Source: Gastracanthus pulcherrimus (Eukaryota; Arthropoda; Insecta; Hymenoptera; Pteromalidae). Taken from it: a stretch of DNA of 64,000 bases. Shown here one piece after another: positions 44,420-56,900 of the stretch. The translations under genes were made by a program, and so were the position numbers. The notes under the pieces were generated by a model. It was not told where the DNA came from. It made no database searches and saw nothing but the letters and a program-made list of their open reading frames with translations. Positions within the stretch are counted from its first letter, which is position 1. The number at the start of each line of letters is the position of its first letter. Location of the stretch: assembly GCA_949152435.1 (NCBI GenBank), contig OX424574.1, forward strand, positions 40,948,345-41,012,344. The letters run 5' to 3'.

Positions 44420-45300
44420 CTAAATAAAAAATTATTTACTACAATTTAATCACTTCTAATGATATTTAAGTTAAAATATTATAAAACAAGGTATCCTCGT
44501 CTACCTAATAAATTTTTTTTATAGAAATTACTATATTGCAAAAGTAGTTATTGGCAACTAAAGAAAGATTCGACAAAAGAGTGGAGACGTTTTCGTTTGT
44601 TAACCGATTTGAATTTTGATAGTCTCATTTTGTTCCTCGGAAAATTTCAGGGGGATTTACCAGCGTTGGGCTCATTTGGATTTCAGATGGTAGAATTTCT
44701 AGGTCCTAGTGATAAAATTTGATATTGTGGTCAGCTAAGTTTAGATCGTTGGCGCGAAATGCCGCGGGGTGTTCTCAAACTCATCAGGATTTTCTCAAAC
44801 TAATCCCGAGTCGGATGGGTTTGAGAACACCCCGCGGCATTTGGGGTCAACGATCTGAACGTAGCTGACCACAATTTAAAATTTTGTTACTAGGACCTAG
44901 GGATTCTGTCATCTGAAATCCATATGAGCCCGACGCTGGGACTTACCCATATGAAAATTGTATATCATCGCATAACGTGCAAAGTTACGTCCGATTATTT
45001 ATAAAATACATGACGTACTTATAAACAATTGGACGCAACTTTGCAGGTTATCCGATGATATACAATTTTTATATGGGTAAGTCCCCCTGAAATTTTCCGA
45101 GGAAGAAACTGAGACCTTCAAAATTAAAATCGGTTAACAAACAAAAAATCTCCGCTGTTTTGTCGAATCTTTCTATAGTTGCCAATAACTACTTTTGCAA
45201 TAACGGAATTTCGTTAAAAAAGAATTTTTTAGTTCGACAAAAACTTTCATATCATTTCGTGAGATTAAATTGCAGTAATAAATGTTCGTTTTTTCTTGTG
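44420..45300. mobile_element. Foldback element A, inserted in the R1-like LINE relic
   Basis: Long inverted arms share ACTACAATTTAATC, TTGCAAAAGTAGTTATTGGC, GAAAGATTCGACAAAA, TTTCAGGGGGACTTACCCAT and ATTGTATATCATCG. The left arm is interrupted by element B. The family also appears at 3960-4385 and inside element C. Outer borders are approximate and were placed where LINE-like coding sequence stops and resumes. Confidence 0.78.
44661..44938. mobile_element. hAT-like MITE B inside element A, 8 bp duplication
   Basis: A 278 bp palindromic element with termini CAGCGTTGGGCTCAT and ATGAGCCCGACGCTG. It is flanked by GGATTTAC (44653-44660) and GGACTTAC (44939-44946), an 8 bp duplication with one mismatch. 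The opposite arm of element A shows the undisturbed sequence GGGGGACTTACCCATAT. CAG-led ends and an 8 bp duplication are typical of hAT elements. Arms include a GC-rich piece (CCGCGGGGTGTTCTCAAAC). Confidence 0.88.
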
Positions 45301-45889
45301 TTTCTCCCGATGACAATGACCCATTCCATTCTTCTGTATGGTGCGGAGATATGGGCCAATGCACTAGAAATTGAGGTCAATAGAAAACGTGTGGCTACAA
45401 TTCAGCAGACAGGAGCGCTGAGGATAGCGAGATCGTATCGAACGGTTTCGGAACCAGCAGTCTCGGTTTTGGAAGGTGTGATTTCAATCGACCTGCGCAT
45501 AAAGGGGCGAAAGAGAATATATGAAAGAAAAGCAAAAGACAACAGACAACAAGTAATGTCAAAAGCGATGGGACGCAGATACCAAAGGCAGATGGTCCGA
45601 GAGACTAATCAAGGAAATCTATAAATGGATAGAACGACGGCATCGAGAGATAAGCTACTACCTAATATAACACAGTTCCTCACCGATCATAAGTACTTCC
45701 AATCTTATCTCAGACACATGAGGAAGGTGAAGAATGCAAAGAATACACTTTCTTTGACTATGACCGCTGGACTGACGAAATAAGAGATCTGGAGACAACA
45801 AAAAAGCGAATTACTCCCGAAAACATTGTTGGATTAAGGTTACTCCAAACACTCGATATACCATACATCATAGATATATTAAATGGGGA

Positions 45890-46200
45890 AAATATATATA
45901 GTAAATGGATAAAATGATAAGTGGCTTTTTGCCACTGATTCTCCTCGGAGCAAGATAGATAATATTTTGCGCTGAAAAAAATATCATTGCTAGATATTGA
46001 TACATAGTTTGCGCGGATCTTAGCTCGGCCAACATATGAAATTGAATAATTTTTTTCATTGAATGTACGAAGAAGGACGACTTGAGTTCAGATCCACGCA
46101 GAATACATATCAAAAGCTTACATGAATAATTCTTTCAGTGCAAGATTATATTTTCCCGAAAAGATGCAGTGGCGCAAAGGAGCAGCGTTTTTTCTCCATT
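45890..46200. repeat. Inverted-repeat element with ATATATAGTAAATGG ends
   Basis: AAATATATATAGTAAATGGA near 45892 is mirrored by TCCATTTACTATATATATTT near 46197. An inner block (TTTGCGCTGAAAAAAATATC, GTTTGCGCGGATCT; about 45967-46019) recurs inverted at about 46308-46390, which points to a dispersed family. The same kind of terminus is shared with 47385-48225. Confidence 0.55.
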
Positions 46201-46714
46201 TACTATATATATTTGCTTTTGTTTAATATCAAATAAAATTACAGTTCGGTCAATATCCAAATTTCAATGGTTTTTATAATTGAATTTAAAAAGAATTACG
46301 ACCAGAGTTTAGATCTGCGCAAACTACGTATCAATATATATCATTGACAATTATTTTCAGCTCAAAATATTATTTCTCAAAATATCACCCGTCTATGGTT
46401 CATAAATAGAATTCCTCAAGTCACCGGATAAGATATAAAATTTATTTTATTATAAAACTAATGAGAACTTATTTTTAAGAACCTAAGATATTTATGCAAA
46501 AACGAAAAAATGATTTTTGAGAATTTCTATAACAGTATTACTCCCTCAGAAAAATGTTTGCTTCTTCCTCTTGAAACACAATATAGGTACTGTTTGTTAT
46601 AATTATAATAATGCTACAAACTAAGGAGTTTCCACTATGATTACATTTTTATTAAACACAATTTTTATTTGTTTAAAAAATATGCAAGTAAAATTACAAT
46701 AATTTTATTCTACT

Positions 46715-49700
46715 TTAAATTTTAAAAAGTTTGCAATTTTTTGTATAATTAGTTTTTTCACTGAGAGCTTCCATCATGTACGTTTTTTGGTACGATATTT
46801 GCCTGGCATCAGAAGGCTGCGAAAAGTGAGCAGTTTCAAAATTGAATTCCTTATGGACAACCATGGACATCATCTACAAATTTAAAAAAGAATAATTATA
46901 ATGTACATCTAATATGTGCAGTGATTTCATAAAAAGATTATTTACAGTATGCAAAATGTCTTCAATGTATCGTTTTGGCGGAAGCAAATGAGTTCTTTCT
47001 GACTGATATTTTCGTTCAATGATATTTGTTGGCAGTTGAGAATATTTAAGACTATGCGAACTGTTGATGTTTTCTTCTAAAGTTTTGGCGAAGCACTTGC
47101 TATTAATAATATCCCTATTAAAATATAATATTTTATTTTTTCATAATATAATAATTTTATAGTAGGGTAGAGCGAGGCTAACTCATACACTTTTACTGTT
47201 TGTATTTATTTCTCGCTTATAAAGGAAAATAAAAAATTCCGCACTGATGCGAAATTTTTTTTCAAGTTACCCCGGCCCCGGCTAAGAACAACTTGTCCCT
47301 ATACGAGTTATCCCCGCTCTACTCTACATAATTCTGAAAAAATTAATATTGTTATTGTACATTATAAATTCTCATAAAAATCAGTCTTTAAGAGCCTACG
47401 ATCGCCATAGCTATAGTCAACTAATATATATATATATATAGAAAATGGTGAAAAGTTTCTTTTCCCCACACCTGCACCGAAAGTACCACTTTTCCTCCCG
47501 GGCGCCTGGAGAGAAATGTGTATTTTCGGTGCTGGTGTGAGGAAAAATAGTATACGCACCATGGGAGGTAAAATGGCGACCCCATAGCACGTGTAAAATG
47601 CCACCCGAGCCAAAGGCGAGCCATACTCGCCTTTGGCTCGGGTGGCATTTTACACGTGCTATGGACTCGCCAATTCTTTACCTCCCTAGATGCGTAATAA
47701 ACTACTTTTACCTTTTCTATTGAATGATCTCATTTGATAGTAATCCGTGGCTTCTTAGATATGACAGAAGAAAAATAAATTTAAAAACGGGAAAAATTAA
47801 GAAGGTCGCGGACTTTGAAATCAAAGCTATTTTATTTAGTGACAACTTCACAGAGCTTCAGCCGCTTCAAGTAAGAAGATTGATGATCAACGAATGTCGA
47901 AGAAATTTACAAGTGGAGGAAAAAGTCTTAAACTTTTCCTCCCTTATAACCTGAAAAATAATGTTGTCATACGACGTTGCCCTCGCGCTTATTGTCAAAG
48001 TCCGTGACCTGTCAAATTTTTGCCGACTGCAATTTTAGTTTTCTTCTAGTGCATGCTAGAAAGTCACGCATCGTCACCAAACGATATCCTTACATAGCAG
48101 AGGCAAAAAGGAAGCGATCGCACCTCTCGGATTTGGATTTCCTGCATTTTTCGAGACGTAACTACGGAGGAAAATTTTCCCCATTTGCTATATATATTAA
48201 TTGACTATAGTAATGGCGATCGTAGGTCCTTAAAACAATCTGAGCATTGATGTTAATATACCTATATAAATTATAGTTATAGATATATATCTATTTAAAT
48301 ATATTTAGTTATTTCAAATCATACTTATATGTTTATTTTTTAATTTTATATCAATAAAATTGTATTTACCAAATTATACTCTCAAATATTTGAGATGACA
48401 TATTTATAACATGAGAAGAAATATTATATTTGCTAGAAGTCATTTCATGCTTGATTTCCTCATTTGGTATATTTTTTAGCTGTTGCAATAAATCGACTTT
48501 GTCGTCAGCAAATTGAGAATCATAAGTATAAATTTTTAATGTTAACGTTTTACAGAAAGTTGATGGCTTTTTTATTTCATCAAAAATTGGTTTCTTCTAC
48601 AAATATACAAAATTGTAAAATTATTACCTTATAGTATTCAATGCATCATTTAAAGTACATCAATGATATATAAATGATATATATAAAATATTATGATTAC
48701 CGGGTAAATTATGCCTTTTTCAGTTATGGTGAATTCATTTTCCATTCGTTTTAAAATGTTTTCTTGTTCTGCTTTTTTCTTCTCTGCAAGACGTCTTTCA
48801 CTTACATCCACAAAATCACAAAATATGTCAATATCCAATGAACATTCATAAGAACCAATGACTATTTCTATCATGAATGTAAGTAGAGTCTGAGGCTGTA
48901 TTAAACCACTTGTTGGTTTTACATTAATTTTAACGATTCCTGGTATTTCATAACTAAAAATAGTTGTTAGGATTACTCAAATTCAATGGATATAAATATA
49001 AAATTGTTGAGTAACCATAATTTTATATATGAAGTATATTATTAGATTGTATAATAATGCATTTTTTATAAATTGTAATAATAATGATTTATGAGTAACT
49101 AGTTACTTTTTCCACTCATAGTACAATACATCTTGCTGATGATGATTATGAATCATAATAACTTTAGTCACTTTCCCGTGAGTTGGTACAGAAGGAACTA
49201 TAATACAATCGTTATTGAAATAAACAACTATTTCCGGAATCTTGAATGTATTGACAAGTGGGCATGTTTCGTGACTAATATCAATTTGTTTAAAAATACA
49301 GGTAGATTCAGCTTCTATGTTTAACGTTGACTCGTTTTCGCCTAGTCTTACTACAACTGTAGCCTGTCAAAATAACATTTTTCATAAAATTCATTTAATA
49401 AATTTCATACTGATTTAATAAATGTCACATTTTATTAAGATGACGTAGAATTTCAATTAATTAACTTTAAACTTTCCAAATCTGTTGGGACAAAAACCGA
49501 AAAGTACAGGTTTACAAGTATATCGACGAATAGTTCCTTGTGGATTTAAACATGTAAAAATGATTCCATAATTTTTTTTATTTATCGAAGCAAGACTTTC
49601 AGTATCAACTTTGTATGTGTTTTCATACTCTTTATTATTGTATAGCCAAACTGCCTATAAATGTCAATCAATTTAATTTAACAAAACATATTTAGGTATA

Positions 49701-52700
49701 ATATATTAATTGGGACATAATAAAACTGAATAGAAACCTGATAACGCATACTAGTGCATTGCCCAAGGTACACATTTTTAAAATTTAAATATGATCCCGA
49801 CAAAATCATAGGACTTTCAAGTTTTATATTTAACGTAATATATCTTTCTTCTCCAATACTCAAATCCCAGAATATTCCAGACGGTTGTAAAGTATCACTT
49901 TTGATTTCTATTGTAAGAATATCTGTTTCATCAGCCTGATAATAAGATTAAATTAAATATTTTTTTTTAAAAATACGCTCTGTAATTTTGATGCAAAAGT
50001 TTTACCATTAACGTGATTTTCTTAGGATTAATTGTACACGATTGATCATGAACACAATACAGACAATCGCCCTTGGAAATCCGTTTCACTATAGGGCGAT
50101 TTTTTCGACTTGGATCATTACACAAACAAATACTTTGTTTTTTTAAAAACCATAAAGCTTTAATTGGGTTTACATTTTTCAATAATAGTTTTATGACAAA
50201 CTTTTCGTTTTCTTCTAAAGTCGCAAAAGGAACGATCATTTCAATTGAAGTTTCTTGAGATGGCAGTAAATCTTTCAAAGCTGAATTAAAACTAATAAAT
50301 ACTGTATTTTTAAACAATATCAAAATTATTAAAGTAATTATTAAAGTAATAAAAGTCTTGAAAAGTTTGTATACTATAATTAAATAATCAGTTTCTAAAT
50401 ATTCCATTATATATAAGTTTATACATAAAAATTATCATAACTTTTTACTCACTCATCGATGCCCAAAGATTTCCAAAGAGAAATTTTGCTAACAACTTTA
50501 TTAGTTTCTGCTTGGTATAACAAATCTTTAATCTAAAATAAATTTACTTACACGAGACTTTTTTTTAGAAATAAATTAAAAATATTAAAAATTTACCTGT
50601 ATTAGGGGCAAGTAACACATGCAATTCAGCATACAGAGACTTTTAGGTTTCGATAGTGGTATTGAGCCATCTGCCTTTGAGTCAGGTATCAAATAATATT
50701 GGATGTTCAACGAGTAAAAGCCTGGCTGTGTTGGAGTTAGACAAATTTTTACTTTTTCTCCTTTTCCCGGCCTGACTGTACCGCGTATTGGTGATATATT
50801 AACGTCGTTTTCTGGATCTTCCATTAATTCCATTTTTTTCGATGGACGACATACTAATAAGAAATGGATCGTGACCGTGCTAAAATTAAAAACTTTGAAT
50901 TCCATTTCGCATAGTTCTTTGTAGGCCCGTTCGCCGAAATCTAGTTCTTCTGGAATCGCCTTTTAGAAAGAGTAACAATATATTGTTATAATCCCTGGTA
51001 GAAATATTATCGTGGCGCCCACATTAGCTATAACGGCCTTTATAGGCAAACTAGATAGTACTAGACTGTACAAAACTTGATAAATCCACACAGATCTACA
51101 TAGTTTTTTCAATAATAATATGTACGTATAAAATCTGTGAGGTTATATATTATTTATTGAACAGAACTTTTATTGTAAAAATTAATGTTAAAAAAGTTTA
51201 ACATGCAAGTTTTCAATTATAATAATAAGATCTACAGTTCTATTCATACTATTTACATATAAAAATAGCCAGAAAGCATATCTAACCTAAAAAATGAAAA
51301 TTTAGAAATCATGTTCCTTGCATATGAAAAACAGTGATCGTAAAATAATGTTCTGATTGATGTAGTTGTTTCTTGAAAAGTAATATATAAATAATAATAA
51401 TATCATATGTACTAATATGTACTTTATGACATGCTTTATTTAAAACTAGAATTTTAATTTCAGAACTGCAAATAATTTTGTATCCATATGTGAGTTCTTA
51501 TAATACATAAACTGCTCATCCATGACAACATTTTCAAAGACAAACACATTAGTCGAACACATGTAGACGATAATTTTCTTTATAAGTAACAAATTACTAT
51601 GTTTTAACTGGCTATAGATGTCAAATGAAAGTATTTGATTATAAATTAATCACAGTAGGAAATACAAAAACAGAACATATATATAACAACTCAAATACAT
51701 TATTTCTGTTTAAAAATAAAAAATGAATCAGTTGATAATAAATGTGTGTGAAAATAGTTTTCCTTACATAAACCATACAGGTTTTGAAACCAAGTCTGTA
51801 TTTAGGATGGAACATAATCAAATGTAAGGAAACTAATTTTACATAAACAAAATAAGTATATGCATTAATACTTCATATAGTTATTTGAATATTCAGATTA
51901 TTTTCTTATTTTGATTATTTAATATATATGTGTAACGTAATATTGTTATTGAGTTCTTAAATACATAAACTCTTTAAATCAAAATAATACATAATAAGCA
52001 TAATAGATTGTGCTTCTGTTTCTTAAAACATAACCTTTAAGTGGTTGTTATTGTTATAATTTTGCTTATCTAGTTTTATCGGAGCAAATAATATGGAAAA
52101 CTAGAAGGGTCGACCGTTACACGCCTATACAGTACCTATCTAGTTTGCCTGCATAATTCTACACAGCGCGAGATTATTCTACATAGATCTATAAAGTGGA
52201 CGGGATAAATTTCTACCAGGAATATGTTATAAATACATCTGAACATTTATTTGTTATACAATTTAATGTAGTATGATATTTATTAACAAAAATATAAAAT
52301 ATATAATTATTTACTTTAGAAAATCTTAATATTATTAGCTTATGAAATTATTTTACAAAACTATAATCAAAATAAAGCTTTTGAATAATTGTTATGTATG
52401 TTTCCTTTTTATAAATTAAAAAATGTCTATACGTAAGTATTATTAATTATTCTAGATGATTATTAATATGTTTACTATAAGAGAGCCTTCTGTGCTATTT
52501 CCGGATACTTCAATTTTAATAAGCGTAATTCTGCTGGTTTCAGCACTTAAGCGACAAGAGATATCGAAGTCGTAATTCTTTAATTCGTCAGGCGTGAAGA
52601 TCCAGTTATGAAAAACTGTTTCATTCGGATGAATAACTCCGTTCATTTGTTGGATGCACAATTCCCTTGGAAAGTCACACGACAAATATTCAAATCTAAA

Positions 52701-53820
52701 AATGTTGTATTAAAGAAACTCAATTAAATAATCTTGTTTTCTTCTGTACATCTCTTGAAATATGAAAAACAATAATTTGTGCATCGAAATTTGATTTCAG
52801 TATAAAAGAAACCGCACACCAAATAAACGATTCATAAATAACAACAAACACGACCTCGCTCCTGAATCATCGTTTGCTCGTATACTGCATATATACTTCA
52901 TATTTGTCCATGTCGGCGTCTTCAAAAAAGACTTTGTCGCGCATATTTACCACCCACCATAACATCTACCAATTATCGCATCATCGTTAATATTTATCCG
53001 CAAATTCGCTTCGATTGCACTTCTACATCCGATCCTACCAAGCATTAATCATCGTGGGCCATCTTATCCGTGGGACCCAGTTCTTATTAATCTTATCGGA
53101 GTATAGTGCACCCACAGGCAATATATACATATACATACATATACACTCACCGCACGCAGTGTCGGGTGGCGTTGCGCACGGGCACCGATTGCACGTGCCG
53201 GCAGCCCCGGTGCACCGGATCGAGAATCACGACGTTCTCCTCGCCGAAGACGAGGCTGGCCTGCTCGGCGAAGCCCTGGAAGTCCAGGTAGATCTCGTTG
53301 GCGGGATTGCCGTTCAGCCGGACGGCCCAGCGCTCCACGTAGGCGCAATCGGCAGCGGCCTCGGGGAACAGCTCCACGGCGATCGTCTGATACTCTTGCG
53401 TGCTGCGTTACGGCGAAGATGTTTTGCAAAGTTTCTTTTGAGAATCATTTAGATGTTTAATTGGTAGGGTAGGTATGTGATTTATACTAATAATATTGTG
53501 TAATATACTATTTCGACGCCTCATACGAAGATTAACAGATTTCAGCCTTATGAAATATCGTCTAAATTTCATGAGATGAAAAATTGATAAAAATAAAAAA
53601 GTAAAAATTCCAGCAAATTACAAAAATTAAACATATTGATAGAGTGAAAACATTGATATAATTTTAAATCTTTCTAACACACTATTTTTCTGTATAAAAG
53701 TAGAATGAAATACTGTCTTTTATCGGAAAGCGAAATCTGTTAGTCTTCCTATGAGGGGTCGATTTTGTTTTTCAATTCAATATTGACTGTAAGGAATCGA
53801 ATACGATTCAAGTATTGCTT

Positions 53821-53913
<93 letters not shown>

Positions 53914-56900
53914 GTGGGTGTGGGTACGTACGTGCGTGCATGCGCGTGTGTGTACGTATGGATATGTAGTGGCATTACTTAGAATATATGCGGTGAAAAT
54001 TAACTTTTCAGAGCTCATTTTTTTTGTTATCTTCAGTGCAAAGGTTCAAAAAAAATTTTTTTTTCGGTGTATTTTTGTTGTTTAGCGATCTTTTTATTTT
54101 TAAGTTTTAGTTTTTCGAGTTTTTTGATACCCTAGAAATAATATCATTGATTGATTAATAATGCATTTAAAAGAGCATAAAATTACCTATCTTTTCCTAT
54201 CCGAAATTTTGAATAATCTATTTCTCTTGTTTTGTTATACACGAAATCGTCATTTTATTCAAACGGTTATGTCTATAAAATATGAAAAGGAATATTTTTT
54301 TAAAAACTTGAGATGATTAGGAAGATAAAGAAGAATATTTAGTAAAATTTTTGAGGCTTTATCTTTTTATTTTTACCAACAGTAACTGAAGTAAAACGGC
54401 AGGATTTGATTTGAAACTTTCCAAAAAGTTAGCTTTTTACCATAACAACTTTTATATTCCGAGATATTTATGGTTATTTATTTTTTATTTTCTTTTATCG
54501 CTTATATTTTGAGAATGGTACGGTCATTTTTGTCCAAACAGGGCTCATTTTTTCGTTTTGAATAAATATTCGAATTTATAAAGAATTTTAAAGATTCATA
54601 GACTCGTTTTTCTTTGTTCTACAATTTTTCGATTTTTGAATTATTGATTTTTAGTTTTTCGAGTTTTGTTATATGTTAGAAATATTATGATCAATTTAAT
54701 ATAAATGCATTAAAAAGAGCATAAAATTACCTATCTTTTACAACTGCAAATTTTTAATAAGCTCTTTCCCTTCTTTTGTTATACACGAAAAAAGTCATAT
54801 TTAGTTTAAACGGTTATATCTCGGAAATCTGTAATGGCAAATCGTTCACAAAATTTTAGATGATTAGGAATTTAGTGAATCTTTGAACTAACATCTGATT
54901 ACATTTAATTTAAATATTTAAATAATTTTAGTAAATCACGTACAGAGAAAAAATTGATGTGATAAGGCTTATTACCTACCGTTCAGTAATTTTAGTAAAA
55001 AATTATCTTTTGTCAAACCATCAATGATATAAAATAACACCTTTCTGGAGCTATTAGTTAGAAAGAGATATAGCAATTTAAAATTAATTTATTAGAACAA
55101 AGAATTTCATATTGGAACAATTAATTTAGTTTCATGAAGCTAAGTGCCAATGAATTGGCTGCGGTTTTTTCTTAAATTGCAATGAATTACCCTAGTGGAA
55201 ATTTCAAAATGTGAAAAACTGTGATAAAAATGTGAAAAAGTGTGTAAACTATGAGAATTTTGTGAAAAACAGTGAAATTGGGTTTATATTTGGAACAAGA
55301 TTTTAAAAAAATAATTATAGAATAATTCATAAATTTTGTCACAGATTCTCATTGTTTTTCAGCTTTTAACAGTTTTTCACATTTTATCACAATTTCTCAC
55401 AGTTGTAATTTCCTTTATATAAGAAAATGTAACAAAAAAAATGTGAGAAAATGTGAAAAATTGTGAAAAACTGTGAAAAATTGTGCAAGTTTTCCTAGAT
55501 AAAATACGTGTTTTTTATAAGTGTGAGAAACTGTGAAAAACTATGAAAAACTGTGAAAAACTGTGCATATTTCTTTTGTAATAGATGTTCCCAAAGTATG
55601 TGTATTTTCTCATTTTTTCACACTTTCTCACGTTTTTTTCATAGTTTTTCACAGTTTTTTACAATTGTCATTTCCACTAGGGTATCTCTCTAAGTTTTTT
55701 AAAATGAATTTTTCGTTTTAATTATAGAGTGAACGACGGTTCCACTCGAAAAGTGTGTATGTGGTAACTCCGGTTTAAAGATTTCTGGTGAAGGAATATA
55801 ATCCTGTTTTTTTCTAAATATTTATTTAATACAGAGAAAAAAAATGATAAGTCTGTATTGTAGAAATCGGATCAGTATGTTACATCCCCTTGAATTGTAG
55901 AAGTTTTGTTACAATTTTTAAAATTTTAGTATTTATAAAACCACGTGTACTCGACCATGTCCCAAGCGAGAATAATGTTATAAAAAATAAATAATATTTT
56001 AAATTTACATCTTACTGACTGATAAGTCCCATCATTGGTTTAATACTGTAGTGACTAGTATCCGGCGGGATGAAACAAAACATAAGAGGCTGCTGGCCAA
56101 AATTCTTGATGATAAAAGTCGTGTACACGGGCAAAGCGGGAATACAGGCAGGCATTGTCACTGTTTCTGGGATTTCGTACTGAGGCATCCAATCGTTGAA
56201 TCCATGACTAAAAGTGTGACCTTAAATTTTTTTTCAATAAAACGAATCTTTTCTGTGTATTATTTAATGTATAATTTTCTATACCGATAAGTCGAATAGA
56301 AATAAATTCAGGTATAACGTTCATCAGTAGATTATCAGGGTTTTCGATTAATGTTTCACAGCAAGGCAATCGAAAAGTACGCGCTATTAGCTCTTTTGCG
56401 TAAAAAGTTCGCTCTTCGGCAGGATCGAACCGAACTTCGAAAATTATTGATTGATTACCGCGAATATTGGCTTCTTGAGGCCGAATGCTAAATGCTTTTG
56501 AAGTATCTAGAGAATTTAAAATCTGTATTAATTTATCTAAATTCTTTTTTGTATTTTATTAGTTATTATACTTTCAATATAAATATACCTTTCTCCCATA
56601 TGATGCGTAAATTAAATGAATTGTGATTAGTTAAACATACAGTTTGTGGAGTTCTTTTTCCGAAATTTTCCATGCCTATTTCAGCTTGACCGAAATCAAT
56701 AAAACTCCAAGATAACGAAATCGACGGAGGATTACTTTTGACTGCTGTTGTTATGTCCCTCATATAGTGTCTAAAATTATTCGTTACATCAAATTCTTGA
56801 ATGTTTTCAATTCTCGATTGGAACGTCTGAATGTATTTTTGGTCTGAGTCACAACCACGAATACCGTATAATTCTAAAATAATTGGAATCTAAAACGAAA

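Larger units (their letters stand above)
43351..45885 (+). pseudogene. R1-like LINE reverse-transcriptase relic, interrupted
   Basis: Conceptual translation across frames gives the order expected for an R1-clade polymerase: DVELRIAADFIKKNKAPGPD, CLKAGVFYEKWKMQRLMLIY then KGKIDPNSASGNRPL, GKQYDFRKGRSTIDAV, LDSKMKFGEQIKRA, then beyond an insertion MTHSILLYGAEIWANALEIE, RIARSYRTVSEPAVSVLEG and FLTDHKYFQSYLRHM. Stops and shifts abound, and the catalytic YADD box is not recognisable. The relic is split between about 44420 and 45300 by foldback element A. Confidence 0.8.

Noticed and set aside
53151..53402. Contamination or foreign origin of the GC-rich exon
   Set aside because: It splices in phase on both sides and its translation continues the CFAP65 domain order, so it is part of the gene.
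53749..54085. Frames translating the TG/TGCG microsatellite as poly His-Thr or Cys-Val
   Set aside because: They are direct translations of a simple repeat in an intron.
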